Under the pieces are notes generated by a model. It saw only the letters and a program-made list of their open reading frames with translations, did not search any database and was not told the DNA's origin. Positions 51,549-60,915 of a stretch of 64,000 bases of DNA are shown one piece after another; the first letter of the stretch is position 1, and every line of letters begins with the position of its first letter. This DNA is from Pseudanabaena galeata CCNP1313. GTDB taxonomy: Bacteria > Cyanobacteriota > Cyanobacteriia > Pseudanabaenales > Pseudanabaenaceae. The stretch is taken from positions 992,001 through 1,056,000 of the forward strand of contig NZ_CP112874.1 in assembly GCF_029910235.1 (NCBI RefSeq). The letters are read 5' to 3'. Both the position numbers and the translations under genes were made by a program.

Positions 51549-53691
51549 GTGCGATTCGTTTAGCGCGAAACACGGTAAACAGTCCGTAGATAAACGCTAG
51601 AGCCAAGTCTCCTAAGACTAGCTTAACTGTCCAGACGATGAGAGTGAAAGTCTCTCCGTCTAAACTCAAGACTGACTCCTTACCTGCCCACATTGAGTAA
51701 ACTCGAACTTTACAGGATGAAGCTGGGAACAGGGTGCAAACAGACACTAATTGCAAGTGACACTGGCGCTAACAGGGAGTCCCCAAGATGAAACCGAGCC
51801 TAAAAAAGCAACCTACGAGAAGGCAGCCGCAATATTAAAGACTGACCTCGCCAGAGATAAGTATCCCGCCGCACCATCACCCTAGTAGCGGCAAGAGTAA
51901 GGGGTTCTGGCGGTTGAAGTGGCTACATCTAAAGGGACAATCAATCATCTGGACGGAACGAATAAAAACGAGTCTAAGGTCTGTAAATTGTCGAATTTAT
52001 GGTAGACCACTACGAGAGGAATAATCCCTTAGATTCGGGTAGGATGGGGCGTAATTGCCCCAAGGTATTCAGAACACACAAACTAGAGCAGACTATGGTT
52101 AGACACAGCAGAAATGTTAGTGAACTATGGAAAGCGTTACCTTGGAAGAAATTTCGAGTGAACCTTTTCAAGCTACAAAAGCGAGTGTATAAAGCGGTTC
52201 AAGTTGGAGACAAGCAAAGAGCGAAGTCAATCCAAAAACTAATTCTCAAATCTCAATCGGCTAGATTGTTAGCAATCCGACAAGTAACACAACTAAATGC
52301 AGGTAAGAGAACAGCAGGTATAGATGGTAAAGCATCCCTCTCATTCGAGGAACGTCTAGTACTAGCTGATGTATTAGCTAAAAACTATATCAACTGGGAA
52401 CACCAAGGCTTACGAGAAATTCCTATCCCTAAAAAAGATGGGACAACCCGAATGCTAAAAGTGCCTACCATCGCCGATAGAGCTTGGCAATGCCTAGCAA
52501 AATACGCTCTTGAACCCGCACATGAAGCAACTTTCCATGCAAGGAGCTATGGATTTAGGGCAGGACGTTCAGCACATGATGCTCAGAAAATCCTACAACT
52601 AAACCTAAAAAGTAATGCAAACGGAATCAATAAACGAGTCATTGAACTGGATATTGAAAAATGCTTTGACCGCATCAGCCACGCTGCAATCATGGACAAC
52701 CTAATCGCCCCAAGGGGACTAAAGCTAGGTATTTTCAGATGCCTTAAAGCTGGAGTAAATGTAGGATTTCCAGACCAAGGAACGCCTCAAGGTGGAGTGG
52801 TCAGTCCATTGTTAGCAAATATCGCATTGAATGGGATAGAGGATATTCACTATAGCGTTAGATATGCTGACGACATGGTAATTATTCTTAAACCTCAAGA
52901 CGATGAAGCGAAAATACTTGTTAGAATCAGCAATTTTCTAGCATCAAGAGGAATGAACGTTAGTGCAAGAAAGACTAAGATAACTGCTACGAAAGATGGC
53001 TTTGACTTTCTCGGATGGCATTTCAAGTGTCAGAAAAATGGAAAGTTTCGCAGTACACCCTCAGTGGCAAACTATAAAGCTTTCTGTAAAAAGGTTAAAG
53101 CCATCGTCAATAACCCAAACATTGGTGCAACGGTCAAAGCTCAAAAGCTAGCACCTGTTGTTAGAGGTTGGAGAAACTACCATAAACATTGCAAGATGGA
53201 TGGCGCAAGGAATTCCCTCTGGCACATCAATCATCGCGCATTTAAGGTGTTTAACAAGGAAACTAAGCAGAATTGCCAGAGTTGTGAAGCTCTAATAAGA
53301 AAAGCCTTCCCTGATGTTCCTTACTCCGAAAACAAACATATCAACGTCAAAGGCGCGAAATCTCCTTATGATGGAGATATGGTCTACTGGAGCGAGCGTA
53401 ACAGCAAGCTCTATGACAGTAACACCTCTAAAGCTCTAAAACGGCAAAGCCATTCATGTCAATCCTGCGGATTAAAATTCCTAGGAGATGAAACAATCCA
53501 TCTACACCACGTAGATAGAAATCATCAAAATTGGAAGCAGGGAAACCTTGTAGCAATACATGAATCCTGCCACCATTACATCCACATGAGCAAAAGCGAC
53601 AGCTAAGAATATCGGGAGCCGTGTGCGGCGAAAGTCGCACGCACGGATCTAACTGAGAGGGGCGGGGCGTAATAGCCTCCCTCGACTCAAC
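51549..53691 (+). mobile_element. Group II intron
   Basis: The 5' end GTGCGATTCG at 51549 fits the GUGYG consensus. Domain V, starting GAGCCGTGTGCGGCGAAAGT, is at 53616-53649. Domain VI follows with a probable branch A at 53685 bulged opposite TGAG/CTCA. The 3' end in AC is near 53691 (a few bases uncertain). It encodes a reverse transcriptase. The exon sequence on either side was not recognised as a gene; the right exon contains GAAATGTAACGCACC. Confidence 0.85.
52095..53606 (+). CDS. ltrA: Group II intron reverse transcriptase/maturase with HNH domain
   Basis: About 503 residues from MVRHSRNVSELWKAL; the frame opens 32 codons earlier at 51999. Reverse transcriptase motifs: AGIDGKASLSF, SYGFRAGRSAHDA, IELDIEKCFDRI, GTPQGGVVSPLLANIALNG and the catalytic YADD. 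A maturase X domain follows. The C-terminus has CQSCGLKFLGDETIHLHHVD and a later CHHYIH, an intact HNH endonuclease. It would support splicing and retrohoming. All key residues appear present. Confidence 0.93.
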   Translation: MVRHSRNVSELWKALPWKKFRVNLFKLQKRVYKAVQVGDKQRAKSIQKLILKSQSARLLAIRQVTQLNAGKRTAGIDGKASLSFEERLVLADVLAKNYINWEHQGLREIPIPKKDGTTRMLKVPTIADRAWQCLAKYALEPAHEATFHARSYGFRAGRSAHDAQKILQLNLKSNANGINKRVIELDIEKCFDRISHAAIMDNLIAPRGLKLGIFRCLKAGVNVGFPDQGTPQGGVVSPLLANIALNGIEDIHYSVRYADDMVIILKPQDDEAKILVRISNFLASRGMNVSARKTKITATKDGFDFLGWHFKCQKNGKFRSTPSVANYKAFCKKVKAIVNNPNIGATVKAQKLAPVVRGWRNYHKHCKMDGARNSLWHINHRAFKVFNKETKQNCQSCEALIRKAFPDVPYSENKHINVKGAKSPYDGDMVYWSERNSKLYDSNTSKALKRQSHSCQSCGLKFLGDETIHLHHVDRNHQNWKQGNLVAIHESCHHYIHMSKSDS

Positions 53692-53932
53692 CCATTAATG
53701 AAATGTAACGCACCTTGCTTTGATTCAATTTGAGATCCCTCGTAAGATAATTTTAAATAGTAAGTTTCTAATAAATTTTTTTAATATCAGATTGCAGCTA
53801 CACCGTTAGCCCGTTTGTTCGATGCAAATTGGGAACTTTTTAGAAACACTCTGCCGTCTTTACAGTAGATCAAAATCACTTGCAGAGATTTGCTAGTTTA
53901 GCATCGCTATTTTTACAATTTATTCGATGATT

Positions 53933-54184
53933 ATGCAGAAGAAAAATAAATTGCTCGCTGTCCTATTTGGTATGTTATGCCTATACTTACTCGGCTATGC
54001 TTACGCTAGAATCTTTGTCTTTCATGCTGTGGAAAGTTATGCAGGTGAGGAAAAAGGCGGTCCAAGGCAAGACTACATTGCTAAAAAGGATCAGCCTGCT
54101 GGAGAAGGATGGGAGTACCAGTTATTTTTGCCTGTCATTAAAGCTGAAGAGAGCATAGTCAATTACTTTAACAATCTAAATTAA
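53933..54184 (+). CDS. Small membrane-anchored protein of unknown function
   Basis: 83 residues from the second ATG (MQKKNKLL). One hydrophobic segment (about residues 6-27) is followed by a polar region. I do not recognise it. The stop is followed by a strong hairpin. Confidence 0.55.
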   Translation: MQKKNKLLAVLFGMLCLYLLGYAYARIFVFHAVESYAGEEKGGPRQDYIAKKDQPAGEGWEYQLFLPVIKAEESIVNYFNNLN

Positions 54185-54235
54185 ACAGATAATGATTGGC
54201 GTTGCTTCGCAACGCCAATCATTATCTGTTTAATT
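54185..54235. terminator. Hairpin after the small membrane protein gene
   Basis: AACAGATAATGATTGGCGTT pairs with its complement around GCTTCGC. The lack of a long T run makes it an uncertain terminator; it may be another palindromic repeat. Confidence 0.5.
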
Positions 54236-54314
54236 AGAACTACCTATAATTTGGCTTTGTCTTACCCAAAGCGATAAGTGATTGGCAGCCTTTAAGAATA
54301 TCTAAGGGTTTTGA

Positions 54315-55658
54315 TTAGATTTCTCTGTCATTAAGTCCTAATCGAATCGTGAATATACTGCCTTTGCCGAGTTGACTTTTGACTTGGATATTGCCCTGAT
54401 GCGACTTCGCGATCGCCATAGCAATAGCAAGCCCTAAGCCAGTTCCACCCGTTTGCCGAGAGCGATCGCTATGGGCGCGATAGAAGCGATCAAAAATATG
54501 TGGCAAATCAGCTTCAGCAATACCGATACCATTGTCCTCAATACGGATCGTCGCCATGCGATCGCTCTGTTCCAAAAATATTTGGACTTTGCCACCTTCT
54601 GGAGTGTAATGGATAGCATTGATCAGAATATTAAAAATCAAGCGATAGATTTGTTCTTCATTACCCGCAACATAGATCGGAATCTTGTTAACGAGTTGCA
54701 AATGTAGCGTAATTTGTGATTGCATCGCGATCGCGGCTACTTCTTCGATTAAGTCACTCACAATGTCATTAAGACAACAGGATTGGCTTGGTGATTGCTT
54801 AGAAACCTGCCCTTCCATCCGTGAGAGCATTAGTAAATCCTGCACTAATTGCGAGAGGCGAATCGTTTGGCGATCAATGGTCTGTAGAGTTTCCCGTGCT
54901 TCTTGTTCTGAAACTTTCTCACTCATTAGCACCGATTCTACTGTCGCCCGAATCGAAGCGAGCGGTGTGCGGATTTCATGGGCGGCATCGGCGGTGAATT
55001 GCTGTATTTGTTGATAGGAGGCATAGACTGGACGCATCGCTTTTTCTGATAAGTACCAGCTTGCCATGCTGACCAACAAAAAGGCGATCGGTAACCCTGT
55101 CAATAAGGCAAATTTGGACTCATTTAGATGCTGGTCATAGTCTTGTAGCGATCGCCCAATTTGCAAATAGCCCCAAGGCTGTCCAGCATTATTTTTTAAG
55201 AGTAATGCAACTTGATGGTAGCGATTTCCTTGCAAATCTTCTAACGTATGCCAACTTATTGCTTTTTTGCTAAATGGAACTGCTTCTATTTGTTCTCCCA
55301 CCGTCCCCAAAAGTCGCCCCGAAAGATCTAACAGTCTGACGTAATAGCCTTCTTGTTTGGTAATTCCTAACACATGGCGATCGCGATCGGGTTCGCAAGA
55401 TTCGCCAATAATGCAGAGCTTAGGCAAAATTCTCTGTACATTGGCACTAATTTTTCCAGTCTGTTCCAAATTTGGTTCTAAGGCATCGTGAAGATTGCCA
55501 GAGACTGCCATTAGCTCTTGATCAACGCCTTGCCAATGAGCATGAGCCATCACCTGATAAGCACCAAGTCCAGACAATCCCAAGATTACTCCCATCACTC
55601 CTGCATACCAGAGAGCTAAGGATACTTTTGCTTTGAAAAAAACACTATCGTGATTCAT
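54315..55658 (-). CDS. rppB: Sensor histidine kinase, RppB/NrsS-like
   Basis: A 447-residue kinase. Transmembrane segments lie near 12-34 and 183-203, with a periplasmic part between. The H box DAAHEIRTPL has His227, the N box NILINAIHYTPEGG follows, and then DNGIGIAEADLPHIFDRFYR and GGTGLGLAIAMAIAKSHQG. The layout and the C-I-I-G-E-S-C pair near 82-88 fit the RppB family, which in Synechocystis works with RppA (also called NrsRS, nickel sensing). No response regulator gene lies next to it. Upstream are repeats and an insertion sequence, which may have separated them. Confidence 0.8.
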   Translation of the reverse strand: MNHDSVFFKAKVSLALWYAGVMGVILGLSGLGAYQVMAHAHWQGVDQELMAVSGNLHDALEPNLEQTGKISANVQRILPKLCIIGESCEPDRDRHVLGITKQEGYYVRLLDLSGRLLGTVGEQIEAVPFSKKAISWHTLEDLQGNRYHQVALLLKNNAGQPWGYLQIGRSLQDYDQHLNESKFALLTGLPIAFLLVSMASWYLSEKAMRPVYASYQQIQQFTADAAHEIRTPLASIRATVESVLMSEKVSEQEARETLQTIDRQTIRLSQLVQDLLMLSRMEGQVSKQSPSQSCCLNDIVSDLIEEVAAIAMQSQITLHLQLVNKIPIYVAGNEEQIYRLIFNILINAIHYTPEGGKVQIFLEQSDRMATIRIEDNGIGIAEADLPHIFDRFYRAHSDRSRQTGGTGLGLAIAMAIAKSHQGNIQVKSQLGKGSIFTIRLGLNDREI

Positions 55659-55682
55659 GGATGTTATAGTGCTTTGCGCTTA

Positions 55683-55795
55683 AGTACCTGTGCAGAATAA
55701 ATTACCCAAACCCGTAAAGTTGCGCCCCGCAGGGGCGCAACTTTACGGGTTTGGGTTTGTAATTAATTATGCCCATCTACTTAATTACAGCAAAT
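55683..55795. repeat. Palindromic repeat upstream of the kinase gene
   Basis: A hairpin with arms AAACCCGTAAAGTTGCGCCC and complement, with CATCTACTTAATTA at the right. It is of the AAGTAGCTA-ended group and lies in the probable promoter region of rppB. Confidence 0.6.
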
Positions 55796-55832
55796 TCCGA
55801 ACAAATCCGCTACAAGTCTATGAGTCTAAAAG

Positions 55833-55948
55833 TATAGCAATGTAAGTTTTGCTTAGGACATAAAACCAAAAAGATGAGTGGCGGCGCTTTGCGCCGCCAC
55901 TCATCTTTTTGGTTTTGATTTGTCCTATCTATCTCTTGCGTTGCTATA
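55833..55948. repeat. Variable-stem palindromic repeat, copy 4
   Basis: TATAGCAATGTAAG to GCGTTGCTATA with arms CAAAAAGATGAGTGGCGGCG. The IS982-type element has inserted immediately after its right end. Confidence 0.82.
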
Positions 55949-55952
55949 GTTA

Positions 55953-56955
55953 ACGTGAGTTCGACGCACTAAAAGATGGCAGGAGGAAGAGCAGGCAAGC
56001 CTTTGAAGAGAAGATCTAAAGCAGGTTTAGTCTCTCGATATGTATAAGCAACCAACCCAGCTAAAAGGTTGACAAGAAAATTAAAAAAACTGCGATGTCT
56101 TGAATGCTCAATCTGAGAAATGTTTTTGAGTTGGTCATTGACGGACTCAATAATTGCGCGCTTACGCAGCAAAATCTTGTCAATCAACTTGACCAAACAG
56201 TTTTTCATATTTTTCTTGCGCTTAGTAATCAGTTGTAAACCTTGTTCATAGAGCTTCTCAAACAACTTTTGGGAGATATAACCACGGTCACCAAACAATT
56301 GACCAAAGAGGTCTTGAGCCATCTCAGGCACAGGTTGTCGGTCATCAACATTGGCTGGTGTGAGCTTGAAGGCAAGCAATTCCCCTTTGTCGTTGATAAT
56401 CAAATGTAGCTTGAAGCCAAAGTGCCAACCCACTGAGTTTTTGCCCCAATTGACCATACCTTTGAATACTTTATGGGCATGGGCACGGCATGGTACACAG
56501 ACATTGATCGGTGTGGAGTCGATGAATGATATTCCTGTCACTTCGCCTTTGCGTGTATGCAGAAAGCAACATAACAACATCATTGTCCAAGGCATTAGCT
56601 CCACAAAGCGGGTGTAGCTTACCAAGTGGGGAAAAGCTTTCCGCCAAAACGGTATTACAGTTAGGGTATAGAAGTCTTTGAAGGTCTTGTATCCTGACCC
56701 ATGAAAGGCGATCGCGATGGTCATCACTTCACTCAACCTCATTCTTGAGCGACTTTTCCTTTCTCCCTGCATTGATGGCAACATTGGTTGCTCTTGCCAG
56801 TGTTTTTCAAAGCTTTCGCAGAAATCATCCACTTCACAGAAGATTCGCGTGATATCCAAGTGCGATACGATACTGTTCATATTGCTGAGGCTTTTAGTTT
56901 GTCAAACCTAGTCTCAGCTTTTCTTTTGCTTTTGTCTACTCTGTCGAACTGACGT
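55953..56955 (-). mobile_element. 1003-bp IS982-type insertion sequence
   Basis: Ends ACGTGAGTTCGACG and GTCGAACTGACGT, with target duplication TATAGTTA at 55945-55952 and 56956-56963. It carries one transposase gene. Its asymmetric ends are the same as those of the 111-bp MITEs in this window. Confidence 0.9.
55969..56880 (-). CDS. IS982-family transposase
   Basis: A 303-residue DDE transposase. The N-terminus IFCEVDDFCESFEKHW near 13-28 is typical of IS982. SFIDSTPINVC near 126-136 and FGDRGYISQKLFEKL near 196-210 carry the aspartates, and RAIIESVNDQLKNISQIEHSRH near 243 has the glutamate. It appears intact and could act on the MITEs. Confidence 0.9.
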   Translation of the reverse strand: MNSIVSHLDITRIFCEVDDFCESFEKHWQEQPMLPSMQGERKSRSRMRLSEVMTIAIAFHGSGYKTFKDFYTLTVIPFWRKAFPHLVSYTRFVELMPWTMMLLCCFLHTRKGEVTGISFIDSTPINVCVPCRAHAHKVFKGMVNWGKNSVGWHFGFKLHLIINDKGELLAFKLTPANVDDRQPVPEMAQDLFGQLFGDRGYISQKLFEKLYEQGLQLITKRKKNMKNCLVKLIDKILLRKRAIIESVNDQLKNISQIEHSRHRSFFNFLVNLLAGLVAYTYRETKPALDLLFKGLPALPPAIF

Positions 56956-56960
56956 TATAG

Positions 56961-57047
56961 TTAAAAAACCAAAAGAATAATGGCGGCGCTTTGCGCCGCC
57001 ATTATTCTTTTGGTTTTTATGTTCTAAGCAAAACTTACATTGCTATA
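56961..57047. repeat. Variable-stem palindromic repeat, copy 5 (inverted, truncated)
   Basis: AAAACCAAAAGAATAATGGCGGCG hairpin arms (first 20 bases AAAACCAAAAGAATAATGGC), then TTCTAAGCAAAACTTAC and TGCTATA. The arms differ from those of copy 4, 1 kb away. Confidence 0.72.
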
Positions 57048-57198
57048 GCCGAAATTCTCATTATAAATCTTGACTTACCTAGAGCGTCAAATTATGAACG
57101 AGAGCGTAGGTTGCTCAAAGTCAGCTATTCCGACTATTTTCAATAACTGCTGTCAAATCAAGCCAAAATTTTTATAATGAGAATTGCTAGATCCTAAC

Positions 57199-59316
57199 CT
57201 AAGCAGCAACAGCCACAGGACTATCGAGCTTCTTCAACTGCTGCACTAATAAGCTGAGGAATAGTCCGACATCGGTGACAACGCCGACGGACTCAACAGA
57301 ACCGCGATCGGAGAGTTTGGTCACTACCGCAGGATTGATGTCCACACAAACCATCTTCACGCCTGCGGGAGTCATGTTACCCACACCGATGGAATGCAGC
57401 ATTGATGACAGCATCAAAATCATGTCAGCGTTGCGAATTTGCTCACTGTATAGGCGTTGTGCTTCTAGCAAATCCATTACAGTGTCAGGCAAAGGCCCAT
57501 CATCACGAATGGAACCTGCTAGAACAAAGGGAATATCGTTCTTAACGCATTCGTACATCACACCAGTTTTCACAAAACCAGCCTCAACCGCTTTGTGAAT
57601 GCTGCCATAGCGACGGACGGAGTTAATCACTTTCAGGTGATGGCGATGTCCACCTTTGACGCTGATGCCACGCTTGAGGTCAACGCCGAGGGAAGTTCCC
57701 ATTGAGGATTGCTCCATGTCGTGAACAGCGATCGCATTACCACCGAGCATCGACTGGACATAACCTTCACGAATTAAGTAAGCCAAGTGAGGAGCGCCGC
57801 CAGTATGCACAACTACGGGGCCACAGGACACAACTAACTTGCCGCCGCGATCGCGAATTTGGCGAAGTTCCCATGCGATTTGCTCGACGACGAGTTCGAC
57901 GCGACGTTCGCTAGATACACCTGCACCCATGAAGGAAAATTCTTCTTTCTTGGCGGTATCTCTAGCTTCAGGTTTACGCACAGTCCGCACGCCATCGTAA
58001 CCAACTACCACGCGATCGCCGACAACGAGATCGCGTAAAAGCTTACAGGTAGCAGTTTTACCATCGGGACTAATGGCGATCGCTGCATCCATACGCTGAT
58101 TAGTACAACGAATCCATTCACCATCAACACAGGCATCGGTGGGATAAATTGTGGATACATAGAAGTCATCAGGAGCGACTCCATCTTGCAAGACTGGTTC
58201 AAGATTTGCATCAGATGTATCGCGATCCTGTAGGACTGCGCCAATTTCGATCAGTTCACCCATGATTGTTTCCATGAGGTCATGGGATGGGGCTGAAATA
58301 CGGATTCTGGCTAAAGAAGTGCTTTGTCTTTGTTCTCCAAGATTAAATTCCAAGACTTGGAAACTACCGCCATTATCGGTTACCAAATCAAGGGCGCGAT
58401 TGATGATGCCAGAATCTAGCAAATGTCCTGTTAATTCGACAATTCTTGCTTCTACGCCGCCTTGCTCAATGGCTTGGTCACTGCTTTCTGTGGCAATAGG
58501 AACTTCAATAGTTCTCAAAGTCAAGCATTTTGCTGCGCCACCAGCTTTTAGAAACTCAGTGAGAGGAGTTTCGATCACGGTGAACCCAGCATTGGTAATG
58601 CGTTGTTTTAAGCGATCGCTGATTTTGTTCATCACTACGTTGCGATCGACGTTGACGGCGTTGCAAGCAAAATTAACAGCATCCGCCTCTTCGATCGCAA
58701 TCCGCTTGTCCGCAGGCACGCGCATTTCAATCAAACGATTGGAATAGGAATCAAAGGCAGGTGGATAGTAGAGTAAATATCCGCCTGTTAAAGGACAGAA
58801 GCAGGTATCGAGGTGATAGAAGCGATTGTCAATTAAACGTAGAGACAGAACTTCGACATCAAGCCATTTCGCCAAGTAAGGATGAGCATCTAGCTCAGAA
58901 CGGAAACCATAGCCAGCCCAGAGCCAACCACCACTGCGATCGAACAGGGCATCACCTGCACCTTCAAAGGGCAAATCCTTGGGCAGTTCAAAAACTGTAA
59001 AGCCCTTAGACTCAAACCATGCTTTGAAATAAGGCTCTTCGCCTTGACGCTCTTTATGTAAAAAACGACTCAATACCGCTTTGTCGCCTAATACTAGACC
59101 AGCGTTGGCGGTAAATACCATGTCTGGCCAGCCTTTTTCGGGTGTCACTAGCTCGACATTAACTAAACCCTTGAGGACTCCATACAGTTTTTGCCATTGC
59201 TCTACAGCGCGATCGCGGCTAGATTTGTGAACGTTGCCCTCCATCCAAGGATTGATCACATAGTCTACGTCGTAGTGATCGGGAGCGCACATCAGATAAT
59301 TCAGTTGGGCAGTCAT
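57199..59316 (-). CDS. argZ: Arginine dihydrolase ArgZ/AgrE
   Basis: A 705-residue two-part protein. Residues 1-280 are an amidinotransferase-fold domain, with FYHLDTCFCPL near 166-176 and the probable catalytic Cys in GGAAKCLTLR near 258-267. The C-terminal part (about 285-690) is the LOR/SDH-type region. This family converts arginine to ornithine, CO2 and ammonia in cyanobacteria, and in Anabaena the C-terminal part further makes proline. It releases nitrogen from cyanophycin-derived arginine. Length matches the known proteins. A long AT-rich leader and a structured segment lie upstream. Confidence 0.92.
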   Translation of the reverse strand: MTAQLNYLMCAPDHYDVDYVINPWMEGNVHKSSRDRAVEQWQKLYGVLKGLVNVELVTPEKGWPDMVFTANAGLVLGDKAVLSRFLHKERQGEEPYFKAWFESKGFTVFELPKDLPFEGAGDALFDRSGGWLWAGYGFRSELDAHPYLAKWLDVEVLSLRLIDNRFYHLDTCFCPLTGGYLLYYPPAFDSYSNRLIEMRVPADKRIAIEEADAVNFACNAVNVDRNVVMNKISDRLKQRITNAGFTVIETPLTEFLKAGGAAKCLTLRTIEVPIATESSDQAIEQGGVEARIVELTGHLLDSGIINRALDLVTDNGGSFQVLEFNLGEQRQSTSLARIRISAPSHDLMETIMGELIEIGAVLQDRDTSDANLEPVLQDGVAPDDFYVSTIYPTDACVDGEWIRCTNQRMDAAIAISPDGKTATCKLLRDLVVGDRVVVGYDGVRTVRKPEARDTAKKEEFSFMGAGVSSERRVELVVEQIAWELRQIRDRGGKLVVSCGPVVVHTGGAPHLAYLIREGYVQSMLGGNAIAVHDMEQSSMGTSLGVDLKRGISVKGGHRHHLKVINSVRRYGSIHKAVEAGFVKTGVMYECVKNDIPFVLAGSIRDDGPLPDTVMDLLEAQRLYSEQIRNADMILMLSSMLHSIGVGNMTPAGVKMVCVDINPAVVTKLSDRGSVESVGVVTDVGLFLSLLVQQLKKLDSPVAVAA

Positions 59317-59519
59317 AAATAAAAGTAAATAATTAGAGGAGAATGCAATTTTTGGTCACATCCATACTGGCAGCTACCAAAAATCGCCAAACAATTGCAA
59401 AGCTGCCAATCTTTAATCATACCTAATGCTTCATACCGAAAGCTCTTACAAAAGTTATCGTCTCTTGATAATTGCTGCCAAAAAAATTTTTTTCATAGAC
59501 TATTGCAAATAATGGGGGA
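59317..59519. other. Upstream region of argZ
   Basis: AT-rich sequence with no gene; it contains AAAAAAATTTTTTT near 59480. It probably holds the argZ promoter. Confidence 0.4.
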
Positions 59520-59523
59520 ATAA

Positions 59524-59736
59524 GCTAGATTATTAGCAGACCCATCCTATTCCCCCCCGTGTGGGTCTAGTATCCCCGAAATGGCAATTACTTCCGAAAG
59601 GGGTAAGCGCAAATTGGTAGACCTAAAGCTATCCGCTACACATACGGTATGGTGGCTACTAATGCCGAAGGGATATTTTGTAATCCTACAACTAAATAAA
59701 ATAAAAAGGCTCGCGTTGCGAGCCTTTTTATTTTTA
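59524..59736 (+). ncRNA. Candidate structured small RNA with terminator
   Basis: A possible -10 TAGATTAT lies at 59527-59534. A hairpin AGACCCA/TGGGTCT follows (about 59538-59568), then CCCCGAAATGG...GGGG and AGCTATCCG...CGGTATGG elements, and a strong terminator at 59703-59729. No protein-coding signal is convincing. It could equally be an antisense or leader structure of argZ. I could not match it to a known RNA family. Confidence 0.35.
59703..59729. terminator. Bidirectional Rho-independent terminator
   Basis: AAAAAGGCTCGC, loop GTT, GCGAGCCTTTTT. It can end moaA transcripts from the right and the candidate RNA from the left. A second perfect hairpin, CAAATCTCGC/GCGAGATTTG (59738-59760), stands between it and the moaA stop. 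Confidence 0.88.
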
Positions 59737-59763
59737 GCAAATCTCGCGACGCGAGATTTGTAA

Positions 59764-60747
59764 TTAGCCGCCAATTTGGGACATAGTGCGAAAATAGCTT
59801 TTCTGCTCACCAGTGCCGCGATCGCGTTCTTTAAAATTAATTTCGTCCTTGAGATTTAGTAAATCGCGCACCGCAATTCTTAGCTCCGCAAAATTTTTGC
59901 CCTGACGCAATGCAGTTTTCAGATCGATCTGTCCCGTTTCATTTAATAGACATGGACGCAATAAACCGTCAGCCGATAGCCGCATCCGATTGCAGCGATC
60001 GCAAAAACATTCAGACATTTGACTAATAAAACCCAACGTCCCCTTAGCATTGGGGATTTGAAATACATCGGCGGGCCCATTACCTTTGCAGTTGCCAGCC
60101 TCTAGACCGTAGCGATCGCTGATTTGTTGGCGCAGAGTTGCTGAGTCCACCCAACCCTTGTGCGTAAACAAGCTGTCATTACCAATTGGCATAAACTCAA
60201 TAAACCGAATATGCCAATTGCGATCAATGCTTAAGGCGGCTAAATCTAATATTTCACGATCATTTACATCTGGCACAACCACCGCATTTAGTTTGAGTGG
60301 CTCAAAGCCCACTGCATGGGCTGCTAAGATCCCAGCCCATACTTTTTCCCAGAGATTGCGTCCTGTAATTTGCCGAAACACATCGCGATCGAGAGAATCG
60401 AGACTAATGTTTATTCGCCGTAAACCTGCTTCATATAAAGGTTTTGCTAATTCCCCCAGCAAAAAACCATTAGTAGTCATCGACAAATCTTCTACCCCCT
60501 GTAAATTGGCGATCGCTCCCACCAAACGTACTAAATCTCGCCGCAGTAGAGGCTCACCGCCCGTCAGCCGAAATTTTTTAAAGCCAAGGGGAATAAATAC
60601 CTCTTGAATTAAGCTAATTAACTCATCATTAGTGAGGCTTTCCTGCGCTTGAATATAATCGACTTCTGAGTCTTCAGGCATACAGTAGGTGCAGCGAAAA
60701 TTGCAGCGATCGATCAAACTGATGCGAAGGTAGTCAACATTGTTCAC
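59764..60747 (-). CDS. moaA: GTP 3',8-cyclase MoaA
   Basis: About 327 residues from the GTG at 60747; the frame extends to another GTG at 60804 inside a palindrome. This radical SAM enzyme makes the first intermediate of molybdenum cofactor. The cluster motif CNFRCTYC lies soon after the start, [10 protein letters not shown] follows, and the C-terminal second cluster has [11 protein letters not shown] and a Cys in LLRPC. The end lacks the usual double glycine context but closes in QIGG, which matches the conserved GG tail. The start at 60747 is chosen because LRISLIDRC lies close to it, as in relatives. Confidence 0.93.
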   Translation of the reverse strand: MNNVDYLRISLIDRCNFRCTYCMPEDSEVDYIQAQESLTNDELISLIQEVFIPLGFKKFRLTGGEPLLRRDLVRLVGAIANLQGVEDLSMTTNGFLLGELAKPLYEAGLRRINISLDSLDRDVFRQITGRNLWEKVWAGILAAHAVGFEPLKLNAVVVPDVNDREILDLAALSIDRNWHIRFIEFMPIGNDSLFTHKGWVDSATLRQQISDRYGLEAGNCKGNGPADVFQIPNAKGTLGFISQMSECFCDRCNRMRLSADGLLRPCLLNETGQIDLKTALRQGKNFAELRIAVRDLLNLKDEINFKERDRGTGEQKSYFRTMSQIGG

Positions 60748-60775
60748 AGATTTAATGTCCTCATGGCTGGCGTGG

Positions 60776-60816
60776 CAGAAATTAATTGTGGCGCTAAGCG
60801 CCACAATTAATTTCTG
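60776..60816. other. Palindrome over the alternative moaA start
   Basis: AGAAATTAATTGTGGCGCT pairs with its complement. It contributes the codons MALSATINF of the longer moaA frame, which argues against that start. Confidence 0.6.
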
Positions 60817-60915
60817 ATTTTGTAATTTAGGGTGTGATGTGCTGTAACTAATTTTTAGGTTTTGATTTGTCCTAGCTATATGATAGAAAAATAATTGATC
60901 AAGATGTTTTAAACC

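Noticed and set aside
59600-59660. Resemblance to a tRNA-Leu D arm (AAATTGGTAGAC)
   Set aside because: No acceptor stem, anticodon arm or TTCGA T-loop could be placed around it.
59581-59763. 60-codon plus-strand frame before moaA
   Set aside because: It reads through a terminator and a second hairpin and shows no protein family features.
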